Assembly: GCA_023247135.1 (NCBI GenBank)
Contig: JAHFHB010000122.1
Span: 1-6,300 of the forward strand
Direction: 5' to 3'
From: Candidatus Omnitrophota bacterium
GTDB taxonomy: Bacteria; Omnitrophota; Omnitrophia; Omnitrophales; Aquincolibacteriaceae
DNA: 6,300 nucleotides
Shown piece after piece: positions 1 through 6,300 of this stretch (positions are counted from its first letter, which is position 1; each line of letters begins with the position of its first letter). A program made the position numbers and the translations under genes. Below the pieces are notes generated by a model, which did not search any database, was not told where the DNA came from, and saw only the letters and a list, made by a program, of their open reading frames with translations.

Positions 1-827
1 GCCCGGCCCGAAGAAAATTTTAGGCGCGCGAAGATCTCCGGATCCGGCAGGCCTTCGGCCCGCATCCTCAGTGCCTGCACAAACAGTTTGATTTGACCGC
101 TTAAAAAGGAGATCAGCGCCGGCGCTTCGTCTTCCCCGTCCAAAAGCCGCGCCATCATGGCCAGGGCCTCCGCAGCCCGCCCTTCGGTGACCGCATCCAA
201 AAGCTGAAACCGGTCGCCGCGGGCGGCCGCTTCTTCGAAATGGGTTCCCATTTCAAGCGTAATGTTCCTTTCACTGCCGGCATACAGAATGAGATTTTCA
301 AGCAGCGAATCCAGCATCGCCGGAAAATCCGACCACTCCTGCTCCAGCTTTTTCAGAAGCGGTGCCTCCATCGTCTTCCCGGCACGCCTGAGTTTGTCCT
401 GAATAAAACGGCCGAGCGCCGGAGACTGATTCGCATCCGCCTGAAAAATAGGCCCTCCGGATTTTTGAATGAGCGCCGCCAGCGCCGCGCCTTCTTTTGA
501 AATTTTATCCGCCGCTTTGCCGTCGTCGGCTTTTTCACAGCGGAAAAGCAGGGTCGTAAAAGGCGCAGGGTTTTTCAGATAGGCGCCGAACGCCGCGACG
601 TCCTCGTCCGTTAATTCTTGGACGTCCGTGATCGTGAAAATTTGGTGGTCTGAAAAGAAAGGTTTGCTGAGGGCTCGGGAGAGAAGTTCGGCAGGGGGCG
701 TGTCCAAAAGCGACACGCTGGAAGATTCAAGGGTTCCGGATTCTTTTTCCAGCGAAGCGGCCGCTTCCCTTATTTTTTCTCCGCAAAAAAACGGGTCGCC
801 TTCAACCCAGTAGGCCGCGATGCTCAC
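1..827 (-). CDS. holA: DNA polymerase III delta subunit (clamp loader), 3' end cut by window edge
   Basis: Delta opens the beta sliding clamp as part of the cytoplasmic clamp-loader complex. The frame is open from a GTG codon at 825-827 to the left edge, giving 275 residues. The family usually has about 330-345, so roughly the last 60 residues (end of the collar domain) are missing. The N-terminus has the delta signature of a substrate-like strand and loop, WVEGDPFFCGEKIREA (7-22). Next come FFSDHQIFTITDVQELT (57-73), YLKNPAPFTTLLFRCEKAD (83-101) and the C-terminal collar helices LLDAVTEGRAAEALAMMARL (209-228) and ALISFLSGQIKLFVQALRM (237-255). No Walker A motif is seen, as expected for delta. 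The GTG start follows a GGGAG ribosome-binding site with a 5-base spacer, and no ATG lies nearby in frame. It begins 32 bases after the lptE-like stop, the same order as lptE-holA in Enterobacteria. The call is by recognition of the family pattern, not by a search. Confidence 0.87.
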   Translation of the reverse strand, partial: MSIAAYWVEGDPFFCGEKIREAAASLEKESGTLESSSVSLLDTPPAELLSRALSKPFFSDHQIFTITDVQELTDEDVAAFGAYLKNPAPFTTLLFRCEKADDGKAADKISKEGAALAALIQKSGGPIFQADANQSPALGRFIQDKLRRAGKTMEAPLLKKLEQEWSDFPAMLDSLLENLILYAGSERNITLEMGTHFEEAAARGDRFQLLDAVTEGRAAEALAMMARLLDGEDEAPALISFLSGQIKLFVQALRMRAEGLPDPEIFARLKFSSGR

Positions 828-832
828 ACAAA

Positions 833-837
833 CTCCC
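833..837 (-). promoter_or_regulatory. Ribosome-binding site that decides the GTG start of holA
   Basis: GGGAG on the minus strand lies 5 bases upstream of the GTG at 825-827. The first in-frame ATG is far inside the conserved region, so this site fixes the start at GTG. It lies within the 32-base gap after the lptE-like stop codon. Confidence 0.7.
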
Positions 838-859
838 GAAGTCCGGGGCGCCCGCTCGT

Positions 860-1390
860 TTACCAGTCTTCCACGATGCGGTCGACCACATTGCGGGCCA
901 GACTCGCCACCGCCCTGTCGGCCGCTTCATCGCGTGCGTGGTCCCGAATTTGACTGATGAAGTAATCGGCATCCCCGGAAAAATTGCGTTCTTCCCAAAG
1001 AATCTGCCCCGTCGAGCGCTCGATCAAGCGCATCGAAATCACGAGATAGTTGCGCAATTCCTGCGTGGTTTCCAGCCGCGAAAACCTCAATCCTTCCTGA
1101 TCAAAATGCGTCAGGTCCGCTTCCCAAACCAGATCTGCTTCTTCGGGGCTGCGCGCCACTTTTAAATTGCCGTCTTTCTGCAGACGCCGTACCACGGCAT
1201 TGGTGATGTCGATTTCGAGTCCCGGCTTGTAGGCAATCAGCTCGGCGATCGGGATCTTGTTGATCACGGTTTTGACGTAAATGGACTTGTAGTTTTCCGG
1301 TAAGGCATTTTTACGGGTATACCCGCAGCCCGCCAGGGTCAAAAAAGCAAGCGTGAAAGCGAGGAACCGTCTGCCTGAAAAAAACCTCAT
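860..1390 (-). CDS. lptE: LptE-like LPS-assembly outer-membrane lipoprotein
   Basis: LptE is a lipoprotein that plugs the LptD beta-barrel and helps insert LPS into the outer leaflet of the outer membrane. The 176-residue product starts with a basic stretch and hydrophobic helix, then the lipobox LAGC (19-22), so it should be cleaved and lipidated at Cys22. The mature protein begins CGY, typical of LptE. The following pattern LPENYKSIYVKTVINK (30-45) and the strand-rich body with EEADLVWEADLTHFDQEGL (82-100) and TGQILWEERNFSGDADYF (127-144) fit the LptE fold of two helices packed on a sheet. The length is normal for the family. AAGGAG sits 4 bases before the ATG. The gene begins 18 bases after the coiled-coil stop and is followed by holA, the conserved neighbour in Enterobacteria. 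Sequence identity to E. coli LptE is expected to be low, so the name rests on lipobox, pattern and context. Confidence 0.8.
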   Translation of the reverse strand: MRFFSGRRFLAFTLAFLTLAGCGYTRKNALPENYKSIYVKTVINKIPIAELIAYKPGLEIDITNAVVRRLQKDGNLKVARSPEEADLVWEADLTHFDQEGLRFSRLETTQELRNYLVISMRLIERSTGQILWEERNFSGDADYFISQIRDHARDEAADRAVASLARNVVDRIVEDW

Positions 1391-1408
1391 GGGACTCCTT
1401 GCGGGTGT

Positions 1409-3295
1409 TTACGAAACCTGGCTCGCGGTTTCCGTTGGATGGAAGCGTCCGAGTTCTTGGGTCAAAAAATCCCGCCGCAGTTTCAACTCATTGAGGCGGG
1501 TCTCAATCCGGCTGCGCTCGGCCAGCAAATCCTGCGCGCCTGCTTTCGAACGCGTCTTCTGGATAAACTGATCGATCATCAGCATGCGCTTTTCGAGAAT
1601 CGTCGTTTCCTCATGATCCAGATGGCTTTCTTTCGTGATCAGTTTCGAAATATCTTTTTCGACCTCGTTCAGTTCTTTTTTAAGTTTTTTGACGTCTTTC
1701 GGCGAAACCTTCAGCGTCGCAGGCGCGATCTTCGTTTTCTCCGGCGCGACAGACGGTGCCGCATCCTCTTCTTCGAGCGCGGCGTCCGGGCCCGTGCGGC
1801 GCACAAAGTTGGCCTGTTTCTCTGAAATCTTTCCGGCCAGCGCCTGAATCTCGCCGCGCAGCTGCGACTCTTCGCCCGGCTGTTCCTGATCTGCCGCGCG
1901 CGGCGCTTGTTTCTTCACCGGCTTAGAAGCGAGAGCGGCTTGTGTCTTGGCGGCTGCCGGGGTTTTCTTGGCAATGAACTCCTCAAGCGTTTTGAGTTCG
2001 GACTTCAACCCTTCCAATTCGCGGGTTTCCTTGTCCATCAAGTGAATCAGCGTTTCCTGACGGTCTTTTTTCGGCACGAGCCGATCAGCGCTTTCCAGTG
2101 CCTCGCGGATGAAACCATACGGGACCTTGACCATGGCTGAACGGAACTTATAGCCGCCGGCAAGCGACGCCTGCGCTTTTAAAGCTTCCAGCTGCCGCTG
2201 CTGCTTTAAAATCTGATCGTAACGCCCCTCGACAAGCAAGCTTTCCAATTCGATTTTCTGTTTCAGTTCGTGAATCACGGATGCTTCCTCCGCGGATACG
2301 GTTTTCGTCGAACTCTGAGTCAGCTTTAAATCCTTGGGTCTGCGGCCGAATAAGAAAGCCCGGGAAAAATGATAAAGCCCGGTGACCGGCGAACTCGCGA
2401 TGCGGGCGGTTTTGGCCGCACTTCCCTGCGCCAGGCGGTCAGCGCCCAAGGCAGTGTCCAGCTGTTTCAGCAGCGCCTTCTTGCGCTGGTGGCCGTCCTC
2501 GATCTCGCGATAATCCGCGCGAATCGCTTTCTCCAGGCCCTTGATCTGGTGACGCAAATCCATGCCGTCGTCCTTCTTCTGGCTCTGCATCTGCGTCATA
2601 ATCCGTTTTTGTTCCTGGACAGCCAGCTCGGTGTTAAACGCCTGACTGAGCGTATCCACGACGGCCTGCTCGCTCGCTAAGCGTTCACGTAAATGCATGC
2701 GGCGCTCTAAAAGTTCTTCGAGACTCTTGGATTCCAGCGCTTCTCCGGGAGCCTCACTGAAGGGATTGATTTTATCCAGGGAACGGCTGACAAGCTGAGC
2801 CGGTTCCGCAGCCCACTCCAGCAAGCTCTTTCTGCTGTATTTTTTCTCGTACGCTTCCTTCTTGGCATCGTATTCTTTCTCAAGCCCGCGCAGTTCCTCT
2901 TCAGCCGCCGTCAAATGACCCGGTTCCGAAGAAGCTGCGGCCGCATGAGCCGGCAATGCCGGAATGGCCGCCGGTTTTAAGCCGTGCGACCGCAAAAAAG
3001 TCACCACTTCACCGTGATGCTTGTAAAGCAGTTCTTTTTCGGAAAGAAGCTCTTTCTTTTCACCGGAAATTTCGTAGTATTTCTTGGCTCCGACACGGCG
3101 CACTTTTTCGAGCTCGGTCGGTCCTTCGCCGATAAACGGCAGGAAATCCAGCGTCAGGCCGCGCTCGCGGATTCCAAGATCAGACTGCCAGGCCTGCAGC
3201 TGCGAACGCTCGTCCGCCAAACGCGTTTTTTCTTCATCGAGGCTGACCGACCAGCGGTCCAGCGCTCTTTTCAAGCAGTTTTTGTTTTTCCGCAA
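1409..3295 (-). CDS. Long coiled-coil protein of unknown function, possibly the C-terminal part of the TPR gene
   Basis: I do not recognise a family. The 628-residue frame is dominated by charged Glu/Lys/Arg heptads, for example at about 8-45, 120-155, 185-290, 335-378, 405-445 and 528-618. Between them are Ala/Pro-rich linkers (107-126, 443-475, 500-530) and short aromatic/hydrophobic breaks (about 49-57, 157-181, 298-318, 377-396). No transmembrane helix, signal peptide or enzyme motif is seen. The start is doubtful: the codon at 3295 is TTG with no Shine-Dalgarno sequence, it lies 62 bases inside the upstream TPR gene, and the first in-frame ATG is more than 200 residues downstream. Leucines at 12, 19, 26, 33, 40 and 47 follow a perfect seven-residue step that crosses the overlap. 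Third positions are GC-rich in this frame from the GCG at 3265 onward. This suggests the frame is continuous with the TPR protein through a one-base shift. As a fusion it would be periplasmic; alone it would be cytoplasmic. The stop is 18 bases before lptE. Confidence 0.75.
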   Translation of the reverse strand: MRKNKNCLKRALDRWSVSLDEEKTRLADERSQLQAWQSDLGIRERGLTLDFLPFIGEGPTELEKVRRVGAKKYYEISGEKKELLSEKELLYKHHGEVVTFLRSHGLKPAAIPALPAHAAAASSEPGHLTAAEEELRGLEKEYDAKKEAYEKKYSRKSLLEWAAEPAQLVSRSLDKINPFSEAPGEALESKSLEELLERRMHLRERLASEQAVVDTLSQAFNTELAVQEQKRIMTQMQSQKKDDGMDLRHQIKGLEKAIRADYREIEDGHQRKKALLKQLDTALGADRLAQGSAAKTARIASSPVTGLYHFSRAFLFGRRPKDLKLTQSSTKTVSAEEASVIHELKQKIELESLLVEGRYDQILKQQRQLEALKAQASLAGGYKFRSAMVKVPYGFIREALESADRLVPKKDRQETLIHLMDKETRELEGLKSELKTLEEFIAKKTPAAAKTQAALASKPVKKQAPRAADQEQPGEESQLRGEIQALAGKISEKQANFVRRTGPDAALEEEDAAPSVAPEKTKIAPATLKVSPKDVKKLKKELNEVEKDISKLITKESHLDHEETTILEKRMLMIDQFIQKTRSKAGAQDLLAERSRIETRLNELKLRRDFLTQELGRFHPTETASQVS

Positions 3296-3301
3296 GTTTC
3301 T
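3234..3301 (-). other. Overlap with probable frameshift joining the TPR and coiled-coil frames
   Basis: The TPR frame ends at TGA 3234-3236, while the coiled-coil frame is open from just after a TGA three codons upstream of 3295. Moving from the first frame to the second needs a +1 step (or -2). Dropping one A from the four-A run at 3268-3271 gives KQKLLERALDRWSVSLDEEK, in which leucine or Trp occupies heptad core positions without interruption. Downstream of that point nine of the ten codons GCG to GAT in the coiled-coil frame end in G or C. The competing TPR frame ends in Gly-Pro, which would break the helix, and its codons are less GC-biased. Whether this is a sequencing error, a mutation or programmed frameshifting cannot be told from one sequence. 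Confidence 0.6.
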
Positions 3302-4478
3302 TCAGCTTTTCTTTCAGCTCGCCTTCGCGCCGTTTGAGATCTTCCCGGCGGGCCTCAATGCTTTCATGTTTATTCTGCTCGATGGACTTGCGCCGCTGTT
3401 CGAGCCGTTCGATCTCGCGTTTCAAGACGTCGCGCTCAACCGAATCTTTATTGCCCAGCCGGGCTTGGCGGGCGCGGACTTCCGCCAGCGCCTTTTCGAT
3501 TTCAGCCGATTGCCCCTTCAGGTAGGAAACGGGCTGTTTCAGCGCCTGCATGCGCTGAGTCGCCTTGGCGCCCCATTTGGTTTCTGGATAGCGCTTGGCC
3601 ACATCCTGGTAGTAGATCATGGCGCTGTCAAGATAACGCCCCTTCTCGTAGTACTGCCCGATCTGAAAACTCTTTTCGGCATTTTTCTCATCGATCATCT
3701 GCTGAAGCTTCGCCGCTTTTTCAGCGCCGGCTTCATCGGGGTTACGCGTCAGGAAATGCCCCACGGCCGTCGAAGCCTGTTCCAGGGCGCGCTCATCGCG
3801 ATAGGCTGCCGTAGAATTAAGAAAGGAAGTTTCAGCCAGTTGATAACGCGCTTCGGGCACAAACTCGCTCTGTGGATACTGCTCAATCAAATACTGGAAA
3901 GCTTCCATGGCCTTGGCAAACTGCCCCGATTTTTTATAGGCAAGGCCCAGCCGGAATTGTGCTTCATGGCCGTAAGGCCCATACGGCGAAGTTTGCACGA
4001 TATGCTGAAACACTTCCACCGCCTTGGAAAGCGATGGCAGAATTTCAAGCCCCATCCAGCGCGCTTTCTTTCCGGAAAGGAATAAATTTCCGATTCTGAA
4101 CTCGCGCTCCATCACTTCTTCGATGCGGTCGCTGTGGGGATACGATTCGACGAGGTCTTTATAAACGTGATAGGCCTTCCAGAAATCGCCCTTTTCCTCG
4201 TAAATCGTTGCGCGGCGATACTGCGCTTCCGAGGCAATGCGTGCGGCCGGATACTTTTTGATTAAATTCTCGAGCTGCTTGAGCGACTCGTCGATGTTTT
4301 TTTCTTTGTAGAACTGCATGGCGTAGTCGTATTGCTCTTCGGCGGAATCCTGTGAAACGCCGTCCGGATTCACAAACTTGCCCTGCTCCGGCGACCACAC
4401 CCAGTAAGCATTCGCGGGAAGCTGTAATAGCGAAAAAACAAAAAAGAAGGCAACAGCCTTCTTGAGTAAATTTTTCAT
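3234..4478 (-). CDS. Secreted TPR protein of the BamD/YfiO type with a C-terminal coiled coil
   Basis: BamD-like TPR proteins sit in the periplasm and help assemble outer-membrane beta-barrels; here the exact role is inferred. The ATG at 4476-4478 gives 414 residues beginning with a signal peptide, basic MKNLLKK then a hydrophobic core ending LPANA (20-24), with signal peptidase I cleavage before YWVW. There is no lipobox Cys, unlike classical BamD. After the aromatic motif come TPR-like units at about 45-79, 80-116, 170-204, 206-246 and 266-301, with typical pieces such as AMQFYKEKNIDESLKQLENL and LGLAYKKSGQFAKAMEAFQY. A charged coiled coil fills about 324-404. Two upstream in-frame ATGs (4526 and 4505) would put the signal peptide internal. 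The first also lies inside the promoter -10, so I reject both. The SD is weak (AAGAAG 2 bases before the ATG, GAGG further up). The C-terminus overlaps the next frame and may be an artefact of a frameshift. CpoB/YbgF also pairs TPRs with a coiled coil, but at the N-terminus. Confidence 0.8.
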   Translation of the reverse strand: MKNLLKKAVAFFFVFSLLQLPANAYWVWSPEQGKFVNPDGVSQDSAEEQYDYAMQFYKEKNIDESLKQLENLIKKYPAARIASEAQYRRATIYEEKGDFWKAYHVYKDLVESYPHSDRIEEVMEREFRIGNLFLSGKKARWMGLEILPSLSKAVEVFQHIVQTSPYGPYGHEAQFRLGLAYKKSGQFAKAMEAFQYLIEQYPQSEFVPEARYQLAETSFLNSTAAYRDERALEQASTAVGHFLTRNPDEAGAEKAAKLQQMIDEKNAEKSFQIGQYYEKGRYLDSAMIYYQDVAKRYPETKWGAKATQRMQALKQPVSYLKGQSAEIEKALAEVRARQARLGNKDSVERDVLKREIERLEQRRKSIEQNKHESIEARREDLKRREGELKEKLKKLAEKQKLLEKSAGPLVGQPR

Positions 4479-4516
4479 AACTTCTTTCTTTGCCTCACTT
4501 TGCATGAATTTTGTCA

Positions 4517-4545
4517 ATGTTAGCATGCCAACCGCCGGGTGTCAA
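4517..4545 (-). promoter_or_regulatory. Sigma70-type promoter with extended -10 for the TPR gene and downstream genes
   Basis: On the minus strand the -35 is a perfect TTGACA (4540-4545). A 17-base spacer leads to the -10 TAACAT (4517-4522), which matches four of six consensus bases including the first two and the last two, and is preceded directly by TGC, an extended -10. Transcription would start near 4510, giving a leader of about 32 bases before the ATG at 4478. A second TTGACA at 4512-4517 has no -10 at proper spacing. The promoter sits in the only sizeable intergenic gap of the window and would serve the TPR, coiled-coil, lptE and holA genes. No terminator for comEC is seen before it. 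Confidence 0.6.
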
Positions 4546-4569
4546 TTGCCAACCTAACCACCCCCCTCG

Positions 4570-6300
4570 CTAGAGCTTGATGGAAAACGCCTTTGAAGGC
4601 TCCGGCATTTTCGAAAGCATCACCCCCCTGACACCGTCGCAGCGCGGTGGTTTCCCCGCTTCGATCCAAAGCTTCAAAGACCCGTAGTCCAGGCGAAAGC
4701 GCTCATGCCCCGCCGCACCGCCGGGCGTGATCGAAAATTTCCCCGACTGCATGAGCGCAAGGCGGCGCCACTGCGAAAACCGCAAAGAACCGTTGTTTTG
4801 AAAAAAATTGAAAACTTTTTTAGAGGGCGGCCCGTGGATCAGCCGAATTGAAAAATCCCGCGTCAATTCCCGCAGGGTTCTTTCCGGGCCGCTGCCGTAA
4901 TCCGTCAGAATAATCTCCAGCTTGTGAATTCCCTGCGATTTCAAATAGGGCCGCAGTGTTCGCTTGACAAGACCCGGCGCATACCGCCCGGCGGGCAGCA
5001 AAAGCCAGTCGCGCCCGCCGCCGCGGATGTGCACGATTCCCTGCGGCTGGGCGTCAAAAAAAGTGGCTCCGAATTCCGGGCGCCCCCAGACGGCAAAAAA
5101 GGAAACCGCCGCGAGAATCCAGCCTGCGGCGGCCCAAGACCGGAGCCGCGCTAAAAAGCCGGTGCGTGCAACGCTGGCGCTGACCTTCCAGAAAACTCCA
5201 AAGCCGTAGTAAAGCCAGAGCTGGATCAAAGACGGTTTGGACAGTGTCAGATAAAAAAAAGGGATGTGCGCAAGCACCTCGAGACCCCAAAGGCCCGCGC
5301 GCAGCCACGCGGCGGCCAGCCAGAAAAAAAGAGACGCCGCGGCTCCCACGGGAGCTGCGGCCAGGAACATCAAGGCACTCAGCAAGGCTGCATTGAAAAA
5401 GGGAATGGCCCAAAGATTCGCAGCGGGGCCCACAAGCGAAAAATTCTGAAAGTACCAAAGCACCACCGGCCCGGTGCCGGCCAACGCAGCGAGCGAACTC
5501 CACACCGGCTCGATCCAGACCCGCCTTTCAAGCACGGCAGGCACCCGCAGCCATAAAAGCGCGAAGACCGATAGAAAAGTAAGCTGAAATGAAATCGATC
5601 TCCACGAAGAAGGGTCTAGAATTAAAACGATCCCCAGTGCCAGAAAGAAAATATTGAAAACCCGCACTGAACGCGATGCCGCGGCCGCCCCATAAAAAAA
5701 GACCGCCATCGCGGCGGAGCGCACCACCGGAGGATCCGCACCGGCCACGGCCGCATAAATCAGAGCCGCCGCGCAAGCCGCCAGCGCGCATTGCCAGCGC
5801 GGCCGCCCCAGCGCCAACCCGGCCAGAAAAAAACTTCCTGCGACAAGAGTAATGTGAAGCCCGCTGATTGAAATCAAATGGGACGTGCCGGTATTCGTCA
5901 TCAGCTCGGCCAAATCCGCGGGAAAGCGGCTGCGCTCCCCAATGAGCAAAGCCTGAAAAACTCGCGGAGCCGTTTGCACAAAAAAATCCGACTGCCAGGA
6001 CCGGTCTTCGGCAGGTTGCCGGCATCTTGATTCAAAAATATCCGAAAGAACGCGGCGAATTCTCTGAATCTGAAACAGGCCGGCGCTCCCCACTCCGATC
6101 CGCTGGAATGCCGCCGTTCCCGAGCCCGTCATTTGAATGCCAATCCCCTGCTGCGTCAGATGCTGCGCCCAGTCCCACTCCCCCGGATTTTTTGCGGCGC
6201 TCGGAGTCTGCAGGCTGCCGAAAACGCGTACGCGCTCACCGGCCAGAGGAATCTCTGCCGGCATGAGCGACTGCACATAAATTTTTTGGCGAATGACGTG
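4570..6300 (-). CDS. comEC: ComEC/Rec2 DNA-uptake channel, 5' end cut by window edge; degenerate MBL domain
   Basis: ComEC forms the inner-membrane channel that imports single-stranded DNA during natural transformation. The frame stays open to the right edge; a GTG at 6276 is internal, since the preceding codons continue the DUF4131-like domain. Numbering from that GTG, the DUF4131 end is LAGERVRVFGSL (11-22) with NPGEWDWAQHLTQQGI (30-45). The competence domain (PF03772 type) starts at ALLIGERSRFPADL (109-122) and has the hallmark TGTSHLISISGLHITLVAG (129-147), ADPPVVRSAAM (180-190) and SFQLTFLSVFALL (229-241). Several hydrophobic membrane segments follow to about 397. The C-terminal part (401-568) aligns by eye with the metallo-beta-lactamase-like domain, ATFFDAQPQG standing for the usual VxFLDVGQGD and LRPYLKSQGIHKLEIILTDY for the strand before HxxxDH. 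The His/Asp metal ligands are absent. The N-terminal membrane helices and start codon lie outside the window. The stop TAG is at 4570-4572. Confidence 0.9.
   Translation of the reverse strand, partial: HVIRQKIYVQSLMPAEIPLAGERVRVFGSLQTPSAAKNPGEWDWAQHLTQQGIGIQMTGSGTAAFQRIGVGSAGLFQIQRIRRVLSDIFESRCRQPAEDRSWQSDFFVQTAPRVFQALLIGERSRFPADLAELMTNTGTSHLISISGLHITLVAGSFFLAGLALGRPRWQCALAACAAALIYAAVAGADPPVVRSAAMAVFFYGAAAASRSVRVFNIFFLALGIVLILDPSSWRSISFQLTFLSVFALLWLRVPAVLERRVWIEPVWSSLAALAGTGPVVLWYFQNFSLVGPAANLWAIPFFNAALLSALMFLAAAPVGAAASLFFWLAAAWLRAGLWGLEVLAHIPFFYLTLSKPSLIQLWLYYGFGVFWKVSASVARTGFLARLRSWAAAGWILAAVSFFAVWGRPEFGATFFDAQPQGIVHIRGGGRDWLLLPAGRYAPGLVKRTLRPYLKSQGIHKLEIILTDYGSGPERTLRELTRDFSIRLIHGPPSKKVFNFFQNNGSLRFSQWRRLALMQSGKFSITPGGAAGHERFRLDYGSLKLWIEAGKPPRCDGVRGVMLSKMPEPSKAFSIKL

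Noticed and set aside
1472..1501. Inverted repeat CCCGCC ... GGCGGG with an 18-base loop.
   Set aside because: It lies within the coiled-coil coding sequence, has a short stem and no T tract, so it is not a credible terminator.
3226..3237. ATG at 3235-3237 overlapping the TPR stop (ATGA), followed by a six-A run; one more A would lead into the coiled-coil frame with start MKKKTRL.
   Set aside because: It would be a neat translationally coupled start, but it also needs a one-base change, has no clear RBS, and does not explain the heptad leucines and GC-rich third positions that continue upstream of it. Kept only as the second-best explanation of the junction.
3084..4085. 333-codon open frame on the plus strand opposite the TPR and coiled-coil genes.
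   Set aside because: Its sequence is the Phe/Leu/Arg-rich antisense of Glu/Lys-rich coiled-coil codons and has no domain or RBS support.
4501..4530. GCATG at both ends of a short stretch upstream of the TPR gene, one copy being the palindrome GCATGC.
   Set aside because: Too short and imperfect to call an operator; the promoter elements explain most of this stretch.
5054..6025. Long open frames on the minus strand in another frame inside comEC (5054-5503 and 5528-6025).
   Set aside because: They overlap the well-supported ComEC frame, have low-complexity Gly/Arg/Ser-rich content and no recognisable domain; they are shadows of GC-rich codons.

Overview
All protein-coding sequence that I can support lies on the minus strand, so the genes read from right to left. 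The order is comEC (5' end off the right edge), a secreted TPR protein of the BamD type, a long coiled-coil protein, an LptE-like outer-membrane lipoprotein, and holA (3' end off the left edge). The organism is a diderm (Gram-negative-type) bacterium, because it has an LPS-assembly lipoprotein with a lipobox and a BamD-like periplasmic TPR protein. The aromatic motif right after the TPR signal peptide, and the coiled-coil gene inserted beside lptE, suggest a little-studied lineage such as Omnitrophota or another PVC-related candidate phylum. That placement is inference and only moderately supported.

Layout. Bases 4570-6300 hold the C-terminal two thirds or so of a ComEC/Rec2 DNA-uptake channel. 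Its competence-type membrane domain looks normal, but its C-terminal metallo-beta-lactamase-like domain has lost the metal-ligand motifs. A short intergenic gap (4479-4569) carries a convincing sigma70-type promoter: a perfect -35, a 17-base spacer and an extended -10. This promoter would drive the TPR gene (3234-4478) and probably the tightly packed genes after it: coiled coil (1409-3295), lptE (860-1390) and holA (1-827). LptE followed by holA matches the arrangement known in Enterobacteria.

The most interesting point is the junction of the TPR and coiled-coil genes. Their frames overlap by 62 bases, the downstream frame has only a TTG start without a Shine-Dalgarno sequence, and leucine heptads and GC-rich third positions continue smoothly across the overlap if the frame is shifted by one base near 3265-3275. 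This suggests one protein of about 1,020 residues: signal peptide, TPRs, then a very long coiled coil, all periplasmic. It would be split by a real frameshift, a programmed +1 frameshift or a one-base sequence error. Otherwise these are two genes, and the coiled-coil protein, having no signal peptide, would be cytoplasmic.

Together the region couples envelope biogenesis (TPR/BamD-like, LptE), DNA uptake (ComEC) and a replication clamp-loader subunit (HolA). The functional link is probably operonic convenience rather than one pathway. I saw no RNA genes, mobile elements, CRISPR arrays or clear terminators.
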